Below, piece after piece: positions 42,301 through 54,300 of a stretch of 64,000 nt of DNA. The stretch lies in contig CAIIXF020000006.1 of NCBI GenBank assembly GCA_903813345.2, forward strand, positions 7,118,989 through 7,182,988, given 5' to 3'. Made by a program: the position numbers and the translations under genes. The notes under the pieces are model-generated. The model was given only the letters and a program-made list of their open reading frames with translations, was not told the origin of the DNA and made no database searches. Every line of letters begins with the position of its first letter. The first letter of the stretch is position 1. The stretch is from Owenia fusiformis. Its lineage: Eukaryota > Annelida > Polychaeta > Sabellida > Oweniidae.

Positions 42301-45300
42301 ACTTTTCTCAATGAAGGTGACCAGAGTAGACTTGGTTTCAAATTGATTGTGTGAAATATTGCTATAGAAGTCTTGTTCCAGACCCACCTTAATCCTTCAT
42401 TGCATTTTTCAAATTCAGATGATAATTTATATTTGAAATGTGTTTGTGTGATGTTTATAGAATATTAATTTACAAAAATAAATGCTGCACTGAGTATTGG
42501 TGTGAGAAGTCACTCCACCCTACTGGGAGTCGTATGCTTTGATATTAGAATTAGTATAGTCTCATACTTGCATTGTTTTCAGACAGAATATGTCATCTGT
42601 CATTGTTGATATTAGGTTAAGATGATATTTCATTTTTCATGTACTTATTATATTACTTAGTTCTATCTTATGTGTTAGATTATTGTATTTTTTGTCAAGC
42701 ACACAGTTGTGAAAGTGACTTATAAATAAATGAAGGCTTATATTTCAAGTCAGAATTTTTGGGTCTTTTTCAGAGATTCTGTTTTAATATATTGAAGTTC
42801 AACCTTAAGTGCTTTTATATTGTTGTTTCTTATAAGGGTCACCTTGGAATTATAGGTCATACTTATTATTTACTTCATCATTAATAATTCATTCACTTTA
42901 AGCCCTAATGTTTATTTTCTGATTACAGATTTGAGACTATATAAAGAAGCGGGTTCCAAAAAATCAGGTAAAAAGGACTTTGAGACTATTTGCATCACGC
43001 TTCCAGATTGGCAAACATTCGTGAAACAATTCCGAAAAACCTCGAACGTGAACGAAAAACTCTTGCATGATTACTTGACAACTGAATTATTTCCATTGGT
43101 CTCTGCCAAGTTAGAGGTGAGTCTACTGGACCAGTGATATGGCAAAATGTCTAAAGAAAATGAAGAAGTAACCCACTGATATATTATTGGGATTGTGCGT
43201 TAAAATAAACATACATACACCTCTATCTGCATCTAGTACACTGTTGCCCCTCCATGTAATGCAGGTGCAAGGCTGCATAACACAAATATCTGCATGAGGA
43301 CTCGATGGAAATATTTGTCTTCATACTCAAATTAAAAGAGGAGAGACAAGATTGCCAAGGGATTTAATGTTGATTTGAATGGATTAAATGAAAAAACTAC
43401 ATCTTGTTGACATATTCACAGTCTTATGTAACTTTATCACTCAGCTTCAGGCGGACATCCTCTTTGAAAAACTTTTATTACATATCCTTTTGTCTGAAGG
43501 TTTACATATATAATGTTGATTTAAAATGGATTGATTTGTACTATGTAATGTTAACAAAGTCACTAATTTTACTTTATATTTCTACTTCAGGCGGAGTTTC
43601 TCTACCCAGAGACTGAAAATCTGGAAATCAGTCGAGACACCATTTTGAAACGTGAAGCGGTGAATAATCCGGAAATGTTAAATGATTCCTCTAAAATTAT
43701 GGCAAGTAGCGATGTAGAAGTTTCCAACGAAGTGAAGAAAGAAGTTAAAAGTGAACCAAATGTAAATGTGAAAAACGAGAGCTCGAGCGTGGAATCTCAA
43801 GATACAATAATTAACGGTAAGTTTTGATTTGAGTAATGTCCCCCAATATCAATTTAGAATGCAAATTAGAGAAAATGAGTGAAATAAGGAGAAAATGAAT
43901 GAAGTTGAGGTAGCTAGGTAGTAAAGAAAATTAGCTGAAATCATGAAGAAAATTGTGTAAGTAAATGACAGTGACATTTTTAGATCAACAAGTGTCCATA
44001 TGTGTGACAAGTCAGTTATTGGGAACACTGTAAAATTTATAACTCTGGATTATTTTGTCATTGTGATATCATGTAAAAAGTATGTTGTGCCTAGATTGTT
44101 CTACTATAAACATTACAATCAATTAGTTCAGTTGAGTGGTCTCAAATTCTTGTTCGCAATATCTAGGCAATTTACCCTTGCTTGGGTGTTTTGATTGTTG
44201 TATTTTAAATTGGAAATCAACTAGAAAACAGTGAACAGAAACAGAAATCAGTTTGCTTGTATATTATGTAATTCTCTAATTTTTTAAGATATGTCAAAGA
44301 ATTATGAAGTTAATTCAAATTCTAGAGAAAAATGCGCAAAAATGGTTAGCAAAAGGAATTATGTTAAGCATGGTAGGGTAATATACAGGCGGTATGAATA
44401 TGATCTTAATGTCATCTGCTATGTGTATCACATGCATCAGATATATTTCAGTCATTAGTGGTTTGCTGGATAGATGTTTCACTTTGGATTTTACTATATG
44501 ATGATGGGTAGTATATACTTTCAGGTGTATTATTGAATGAGTACTATTTTCTGAGATTATAATTGTGTTTTCAATCTTCCAAAATTATATTCTGAGTATC
44601 AAACTCTCATTTTTGAAAAATTAATTCTTTCAGTGCTTGCAGCATCGACAGTTATTATGATGCAATTTGGGGTATCGTCCTTCCGCATAAGATCCCTCAT
44701 ATATTGATTATGCTTTCATAATAGATTGTAATAGATCTGTTCTGCACATGTTTGTATATTTACACCCTGGTCTCACCAATTTGAACATTACCCTCTCACA
44801 AAGACAAATGATTCTACAATTAATCATGCCATTCTCTGATTGGCTTGATGAGTTCAGAGGTTTATTTGATAAAACTCAGAGGTTCAGAGATTTATTTGAG
44901 AATATAAAGAGTATGAATCTATTTATTTCATTATGTTATTCCAAATGGTATATAATTATTAATGCTTTGGTTACTTGTTTTAGGTAATACGCCAAAAACT
45001 GAGACTGAAGAAGCAAAGCCTGAAATTAAATCAGAAGTAAAACAAGGTAAAATAATAAAATACATATTATTTCTAATAAAATAAACATTATTTCAAGATA
45101 TTATTTTATGGAATGAATAAAATGTATATAATATTATACAGGAAGTTGAACTTCACTCAGTTTATGGTTACATGTATGTCCCTGTATCTTGAACACAATT
45201 CATCCAGACTATTGAGTTTATTCTGCTGTGCTAATCAACCATTAATTGTTAAGCTTTGAGTAAGCATGATGTTACGATGCTCTATTATACTTGTTCTGTC

Positions 45301-48300
45301 AATATTAACAAGATAATTTGTTTTTATTGTCTCGTATTTGTTATTCATTTGTTTGCTTATTCACTAAATTCTGAATATACTTCCAGAATCTAACCCGGGA
45401 GATATATATAGTGCGGAGAATATAGACAGTACCGAAACCCCAAACGGACTGCATCCTCAGCCACCGTTGCTACAGCAACCAGCCGCTGCCCAGCCACAGA
45501 CGAGCACATCGGACTCTCATTACATGCAACAGCATAGCCAAATATTTGTGTATTCAACTGGGCTTGCAAATAAGGCATCTGAATCAGTGTTAAACGGGAC
45601 ACATAAATCTATAATTGAATACCACTGTGAACAACCAGGCACTAAGAAGTTTCTACAGGTAATTATCATAAAGCATACTTTATAAAGAATATGTTGCAAC
45701 TCGCAATTGTCATGTTTTGAAACGTCAAATAGAGTGGAAAAACTGGAATTACCAAGGCGTATAATTAATAACAGGATTGTTCATGCTCTATATTTTATAG
45801 AAATGCAAGACAAGTAGACTCTTCATTTAAAAGATAATGAATCCAAAATCTATGTGGATAATTATTATTATTATTTTATGAATTGTTCCACATCCCTCAG
45901 TTCCATGTTCTCTTTATTATTTACATTTCTGAGTTGTTGTAAACAGGAAATAGGAAAAATGATTTTTAGAATAGATCTTGAAAGAAAATTGGTGATAACC
46001 CCCCTATCACACCAAACTCGTTCTTACCCGTTCTTGCCAGTCCTATGAAAACGTCGTAAAACGGGCTCAATCTGGCTGTGGTCGGGAAATATGTCTGACA
46101 TAATTAGCTTCTTCGTTCTTAAACAGTCTTCAATACGTCCTTCTCGTTCGCAGTTCGTTCAGGTCGCACCACGTCGGTGTGCAACGTAGTAGAACGCGTC
46201 CCTTAGTCTAGAAGGTCAACATGACCTGATTACAGAACGTTATGGTCGCCATCGAATTTTGAATCGATTCAAAATTCTAAAATCACATTCCCGTCTGAGA
46301 ACGATCATAAAGTTCGTAAGTAGACCTTAGAAAGTTGCAGCTACGTTCATTCCGTTCGCACACAGTTTTGAAGAACGCAGTGGCAACTTGTTTGGTGTGA
46401 TAGCTATATTTTTGCTAACTCGTTCATAAGCAGTGTTAAATATGTTCTTAATCAGTTTAAACCCGTTTGCAATTAGTTCTACCTCGTTCTCAACACGTCC
46501 TCAGACAGTTCAACTCGTTGTTAAAATGTCCCTAGTAGGATTGAAGTACGACGGTTCCGTTCGTAGTACGTCCAGCTCGTCGTTAGTACGTTGTCACTCG
46601 TTCTAATTGTAGAACGTGACGACCATGAGAACATTTTGAGCATTGTCTAAGTTCTAGAGGACCTACCCGTTCGAGTACGTTCGATGAAGTTTGTTAATAG
46701 ATCCCAAACGGTTCTTAGTAGGTCCAGTCCGTTCGTACACAGTTGAAGCCCGTTTTTGAGAACGTAGTGAGAACTAGTTTGGTGTGATAGTAGGGTTAGG
46801 GAGGTCAGAATGTGTCTTTGAGCCTGACTAAACATTCAATGAGATATATTCTTGTACTCTATAATAACAGGGAGGATGTATCGGAGCTCTCTATGAGGCC
46901 TTTTGACTCATAGTTTGGGGGTCTTGTACTTTTTTATCATCACTTATTAATAATAGAAAAATGATGTGTTAAAAGAAATGTGTTTTGCCTATATCAGGGG
47001 TTTGCCTATATCAGGGGTTTCACTAGAATTTCTCGCAACAGGCTAAATAAATGAAAACAGGCAAAATTAATGGAAATCATAATTTTAACATTGAAAAGTT
47101 GAACAACAGGCAATTTTGTGAAAACAACCGGTGAAAATCGCCTGTTGCCTGCTGCAAATGAAACTAATATCAAATATTTTGGCCCTTATACAAATCTTTA
47201 TATATTCCCGGAAATGATACAGGAAATTGATAGCTCATTCATTCAATTTTGCAGGATAAAGAGGACTAAGAGGATACCACGACCCCTGTTGTTTAAACAA
47301 TTGCTTTATGTAGATGAAAAATAATATCACTATAAATATCAATATATCTGGTAATAAATATGAAATCTATATTTTTAACTAGCCTAAACCAGAATACCAT
47401 TAACAGGTTATAATAGGCATTGCAATAGACATTGACATTGCAAGTAGATTGTTGATTATTCTTGTAAAATTCACACTGGTTATCATAAAGAGTTATTGAA
47501 TCTTTATTTCAGTATCTCACATGGGCTGACCAAATTCACTTTTATTTTACAGACAGGATAATTTTCCTCGAGGGGAAATAAAGCATTTTAGTTTCTCATT
47601 TTCTCCAATTTTCAGTCCGTCAGGGTTCGAAAAACATTTCACACTTTCGACAAACTTTTAGTGTCAGCTCTAAGGAATTGACTCCAATATTCTCAAAGCT
47701 TTTAATCTTTAATACATATAACATAATGTTCCTAATTATCATATGAGCACTAGATTATATGAAGCACTCTATTACTGTCAATATACACTCCCTGTCAAAA
47801 ATATGTTAACCAAGACCCCCAACTAAAAAATGTTGTTTAAGAGTCTAATAAAAGTCTGTTAAAATTGGTTGTTTGATGAATTTGTTAGATATCAAATTGC
47901 TGGAAATATACAGGCTTAATAAGTGGTCTGATTTGGGGAGTTGGTGTAGCTTAACTTTTTTAGGGGGGTGTACTCGTCAAAATCAAGATGTATATCTTCA
48001 TTGTATTTTCACTGTTTAGCTGACCTCCAGTCTTAACAGAATTGTGCTCTCTCTGACATTTAATTTTGTTGTTTCGTCAAATTGAACAGAAGTACCAATT
48101 TAATGATTGTGTTGTGTTCTTGTGTAACGCATGGATATGTTTGTTCTACATTGTTCTTAACATAATACTCTACAAGTGAAGGTTGAATAAATAATAAACA
48201 AATTAAAACAGAGGATATAAAGTAACCAATGCAATTCTCTCATTTTGAATCACCCTTGATAAATTTGCGCAAGATTTTGTCCCAATAGAAATTCTGGAGA

Positions 48301-51300
48301 AAGCTCTGCAGAATATTCATTAAAAGATCTTCATATGCCTTATCTGAGGGTATATTAATACTTCCCTTTTCAGTTGCACGGTACATTGATCTGATGAAAA
48401 ATTAGGCACACTTAGTGGCAGGCCTGATTAAGTCCCGCTTTATGGCATATCTCTAGCAGACGTAACATAATGAAAATTATATTTTACCATCTCCTTTATA
48501 AGCTTTTCAAATCTGCGTTTTAATTCATGTATTCCGTTGTGTATTTATCATGGTCATCACACTTGTTTTAGCTTAATATGTGTTTTGATAGATTTTTGTT
48601 TTCATGCTTAATGCGATGTATATAATGACATATTTGTAAGAGCGTCACTTTTTATTGCAATGTAACATCTTCCCGAAGCTAGAGCCAATAAAACTAGATG
48701 AAGGAAAATTGTCTCCATAGCGACCATGTGCCATTTGCATTGTGAAACTTTTCCTCTGGGAATGGAAAGGCTTTTATGACGCTAGATAAAATATTTCAAC
48801 ACACATTTGTATTGCAAATTGTCTATTACATTTTGTGATGTCCTCCAATCTGCTTGGAGTCTCACACTTTAAATTTCTCAGTAGAGTCATTCACATTTCA
48901 CTCAATTTCTCTAAAATTTGAATGAAATATCTGATTTTCTGAAGTTTTTATACAATTTAGAGTATTGACTATATAGCTGTTTACTTTATTCCTTGCTGAT
49001 TCCATTCTTTTCTACTCTATTTTGCATTTTAAACATTGCCATAATTAGTATTATAAATTAGTATTACATGACTTTTGAAGAAGGATTATATGTTAAATCA
49101 AAGTGTATCTACTATCTTAACAGTATAATGCAATAGAAATGGCCGTTTCTGTCCCTCAGTTATCTTGTAACTAGTCTATGTATCAACTATTCACTGCACT
49201 CTATTCAAAATCTGTTTATTATTTAGCACTTGAAGTAGTTATTATTATGTCACCACCAAAAGTGGTGACATATTGTTATGGTCTCCGTTTTTTTTGCGAC
49301 GGCGGTTGGCGTCCGGCGGTTGGAGGTTGGCGTCCGGCGGTTGGCGTCTGTAACAATTTCTTACAACTTCCTATAACTTAACAAATACTGTTTAGACTGA
49401 CTTCAATTTTTTTCTAAATCATCTACTTGTTCTCAGAAGTTCAAATCTGACTTTAGATTTGACATTTGACCTTCAATGACCTTCTCAAGGTCAAAAAGGT
49501 CTTTTTTCAACTTGCTTCACATTGACTAAATTTTTTTTCAAAATCATCTACATGTTCTCAGAAATTCAAATCTGACTTTAGATTTGACTTTAAATTTGAC
49601 ATTTGACCTTCAAATCTGACTTTAGATTTGACATTTGACCTTCAATGACCTTCTCAAGGTCAAAAAAGGTCAAAAAGGTCTGTTTTCAACTTGCTTCAAA
49701 TTGACTAAAAAATTTTTTCAAAATCATCTACGTGTTCTCAGAAATTCAAATCTGACTTAAGATTTGACATTTGACCTTCAATGACCTTCTCAAGGTCAAA
49801 AAAGGTCAAAAAGGTCTGTTTTCAACTTGCTTCAAATTGACTAAAAGAAAATTTCAAAATCATCTACGTGTTCTCAGAAATTCAAATCTGACTTTAGATT
49901 TGACTTAAGATTTGACATTTGACCTTCAATGACCTTCTCAAAGTCAAAAAAAGGTAAAAAAGGTCTTTTTTCAACTTGCTTCAAATTGACTAAATTTTTT
50001 TTTCAAAATCATCTACATGTTCTCAGAAATTCAAATCTGACTTTAGATTTGACATTTGACCTTCAATGACCTTCTCAATGTCAAAAAAGGTCAAAAAGGT
50101 ATTTTTTCATCTTGCTTCAAATTGACTAAATTTTTTTTTCAAAATCATCTACATGTTCTCAGAAATTCAAATATGACTTTAGATTTGACATTTGACCTTC
50201 AATGACCTTCTCAAGGTCAAAAAAGGTAAAAAAGGTCTTTTTTCAACTTGCTTCAAATTGACGAATTTTTTTTTTCAAAATCATCTACATGTTCTCAGAA
50301 ATACAAATCTGACTTTAGATTTGACATTTGACCTTCAATGACCTTCTCAATGTCAAAAAAGTTCAAAAAGGTATTTTTTCATCTTGCTTCAAATTGACTA
50401 AATTTTTTTTTCAAAATCATCTACATGTTCTCAGAAATTCAAATATGACTTTAGATTTGACATTTGACCTTCAATGACCTTCTCAAGGTCAAAAAAGGTA
50501 AAAAAGGTCTTTTTTCAACTTGCTTCAAATTGACGAATTTTTTTTTCAAAATCATCTACATGTTCTCAGAAATACAAATCTGACTTTAGATTTGACATTT
50601 GACCTTTAATGACCTTCTCAAGGTCAAAAAAGGTCAAAAAGGTCTGTTTTCAACTTGCTTCAAATTGACCAAATTTTTTTTTCAAAATCATCTACATCTT
50701 TTCAGAAGTTCAAATTTGACTTTACAAGTTCTCAGAAGTTCAAATCTGACTTTAGATTTGACCTTTGACCTTCAATGACCTTCTCAAGGTCAAAAAGGTC
50801 TTTTTTCAACTTGCTTCAAGTTAACTAATTTTTTTTTCAAAATCATCTACATGTTCTCAGAAGTTCAAATCTGACTTTAGATTTGACATTTGACCTTCAA
50901 TGACCTTTTCAAGGTCAAAAAGGTCTTTTTTCAACTTGCTTCAAATTTACTTAATTTTTTTTCAAAATCATCTACATGTTCTCAGAAGTTCAAATCTGAC
51001 TTTACATTTGACATTTGACCTTCAATGACCTTCTCAATGTCAAAAAAAGTCAAAGAGGTATTTTTTCAACTTGCTTCAGATTGAACAATTTCTTTTTTCA
51101 AAATCATCTACAGGATCCCAGAAGCTCAAATCTTCAAAAACCTTCTTAAGGTCAAAAGGTATTTTCCAACTTGCTTTAAATTGACCAAATTGTTTTAGGT
51201 GGTGACATTTTGTCATGTTAATGCCTTGTATCTGTTTACATTCAATTTAAGTCAAAAAAATTTTTTAAATTTTAAATTTGTACCCAGCATGGAAAGATCC

Positions 51301-54300
51301 TGGACAAAACGGAAATATATAAAATTATGTGATAACTTTGTCCATGACTATGCTAGTGTTTGCGTCATAACTACATTGATATTAGTGATGTCAGTATATT
51401 TCAATATTTTTCCATAGTTACTGTGATATTCATATGACATTGTGTCAAAATAAAAAATGTTATTTTCTAAGCAGTGAAAGAATATTATATTTTTGGCAAT
51501 CTATAACATAACCTAAGAATATGACTTTTACATTATGAATCACAGTGAACAGATTTTCCCGACTTGACTCAAAATGAGGCTGACAGTAGTGATACCCGAT
51601 CAGATGTATGGAGAGTTTGATTTGAATTATTTTAACTATGGAATAAGAAGAACAATTTGGCTCATAGATATTGATATCTGTACCCTCTTGCTAAGTTTGC
51701 TCGTACAAATATCAATATCCATTCGCAGATAAAAATTGTATCACTCACAAATTATAGAATATCCTCTATTTATTTCCAGAAACATCCACTGAAAGTGTCA
51801 CAGTTTAATCGGCCAGCAGGTCTACCTAATTACAATATGGCTAATGTTCGTGGGCCAACGACAAATAGGACATCACAAGGCATGATGGGAAGCAATGGCA
51901 ATGGAAATCAAAGTGTCGCTCAGTGGGTCGAGCAACAAAACGCGAACCTACAACAAACTGGAATGAACAATATGACAGGAAACAATATGGCCACAAATCA
52001 GGGAATGGGAAATGTTGGTGGATTTGACCCGAGTAATCCTATGGGTGAACAGACTATGGGCCAAAATCCAATTGGAAATATGCCTTCGAACATGCCTCCC
52101 AATTATGGAGGAATGGGAAATATGCCTCCAAACAGTATGTCCAATATACCTCCAAATAGTATGGGCAATATGCCGCCAAACTCTATGGGCAATATGCCAC
52201 CAAATATGCCACCGAACTCTATGGGCAATGTGCCACCAAGTACAATGGGCAATATGCCACCAAATACAATGGGAAATATGCTGCCAAGTACAATGGGTAA
52301 TATGCCCCAGAGCTCTAATTCAATGGGCAATGGAGCCCCAAATGCTCCACCAAGTACTATGGGCAATATGCCTCCACAGAGTATGGGGAATTTACCACCA
52401 CAAAGTATGGGCAATATGCCTCCGACAAGTGCTCCCGGGACTATGCCTCCAGGCCCCAATCCCAGAATGCCCCCAAATGGCGCAGATCCAAATATGGCCA
52501 TGCCTGGCAGGTGGAACAATGATCAAATGATGAGTGCGGCCGCAAATCTTATGGATATGCAAGAAGGCTCTGGAGATATTCAGACATCACGGATACCAAA
52601 TGAAAACCTTACACCAGAGCAGTTACAACGGCGGGAGGAATCTCTGGCAAACCTTCGTAAAATCCAACAAATGCTCTTCCCGGAAAAAGAGGGTGGCAGC
52701 GGGCCTCCTGGGAGTATGCCGAGCCAGAATGGACCTCCAGGACCAGGGGGTATGCCACCCCAGGGGCCTAACATGATGCAGGGACCAGGGGGAGGGGGTG
52801 GCCCTCCTGATGGAATGTTTAATATGATGAACCCCCAGCAACAAATGATGAGCCCGCATGGACCCTCACCTAACATGATGATGGGCCAACAGCCAATGGG
52901 TCCAGGGGGTCCCCCCATGAGTCAAGGAGGTCCGCCTATGACCCAAGGTGGTCCATCAATGGGACCCGGAGGCCCTCCTATGGGTCCAGGTGGTCCCCCT
53001 ATGGGTCCAGGTGGTCCAATGGGTCCAGGTCCCCCACACAATATGATGTCCCCCCAACCAAATATGATGATGACTCCCTATGGCATTGACCCCCAGAACA
53101 TGACCCCTGCCCAGAGAGACTGGATGAAGCTTCAGCAGGAGTACTACACTGATAAACAAAGGGTCCGGCAGCAGCAGATGATGCAAATGCAACATATGAA
53201 TCCCGGGGGAGATCCCTTTTGTCCCCCAGGTGGACCTAACCCCATGCAAGGCCCCCCTCCTCCATATTTCAACAACATGGGGGGTCGTAGGGCTAGCATG
53301 ACTGGCACACCTACCTCGCCTAATACAAATGGACCTATGCCCTCTCCACATATATCATCAGGACATCCCTCCCCTAGTCCTGGAGGGCCACAATTTGACT
53401 TCCCTGGCCCTAGGCATCCAGGTTTCCCTAGCCCTAATCACCCGGTCATGTCACCAGGGATGCCAGGAGGTATGGACCCTAGCATGATGGGCCCTGGGGG
53501 TATGCCCATGGGGCCAGGAGGTATGCCCATGGGGCCAGGAATGGGACCTGGCATGAACATGGGAATGGGACCCGGAATGCCACACCAACCAACAAGAGGA
53601 AGGGGAAAAAATTCCCGTGCAAAAACACCAGCAATTGTACAACGAGCTGGCAACCCTGAACCTCTTACACCAGAAATAATAAACAATTTAACAGGTCCCA
53701 ATAAACCACCCCCTAGTTACGCTCAATCAACCAAACGGAAGCGAGAAAATGGCATTGATGAAGCCAATAAAAAACTGCAACCCACTCCCTCACCACAACA
53801 AATGAACTATATGAATGTATATGAGGGTCAGGAATTGACTATTACAAAACAGATGAACTCTGCCTTTCAGGACTCCCCGCAGGGGGCACCAACTGGAACT
53901 ACCCGCACCACATCATTGAATTCCCCAATGCCGACCTCTGTGGGGTCACCCATGACAGCCCCAGGATCAAATAAAGCAACATCCATAAAATCACCCCTTC
54001 CCCCTCCAGCTCCATCCCCTGCTCAACAAAAACCAGCTCCCTCCCCATCACCTATCCCCACCCCATCTCCTGCCCAACAGATGCCACCACCATCACCCAT
54101 CCAGAAGCCAGCGACCCCATCTACCCCTGGCCCCCAGGTCCCAAAGTCTCCATTACCTGTTTCTAGCACTACTACCACAGGTAAGGATTTGAAATAATTT
54201 TGTTAAAGAATGGAAATATAAAACATTATTTTAGAGCAATGTAATCAGCAGAGTGAATTAAACAGGAGTTTCTTTGAGCACTCTAGAATGTAAAGAACTA

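Larger units (their letters stand above)
38997..42928 (+). other. Intron 6
   Basis: A 3932-bp phase 1 intron. It holds an (AG)n microsatellite near 40341-40361 and an inverted-repeat element at 42110-42258. The remaining AT-rich DNA has no supported exon. Confidence 0.7.
45659..51779 (+). other. Intron 10, between HD1 and HD2 exons
   Basis: A 6121-bp phase 0 intron. It holds the dimeric MITE at 46004-46790, a CAGGGGTTT-containing duplication with related repeat wording (about 46995-47165), and the large half-site-rich element at 49247-51208. The 47170-49240 stretch is AT-rich with no supported gene. Confidence 0.75.

Noticed and set aside
43117-45386. A gene boundary between the CECR2-like exons and the BCL9 exons
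   Set aside because: No stop codon, convincing 3' end or promoter was seen between them, and exons 7, 8, 9 and 10 join in phase with good splice sites. Kept as the main alternative to be tested by cDNA, not as the call.
52103-53701. Long open frames on the minus strand and in other frames across exon 11 (up to 172 codons)
   Set aside because: Shadows of the Pro/Gly/Met-rich coding sequence; the plus-strand frame has HD2/HD3 and splice support.
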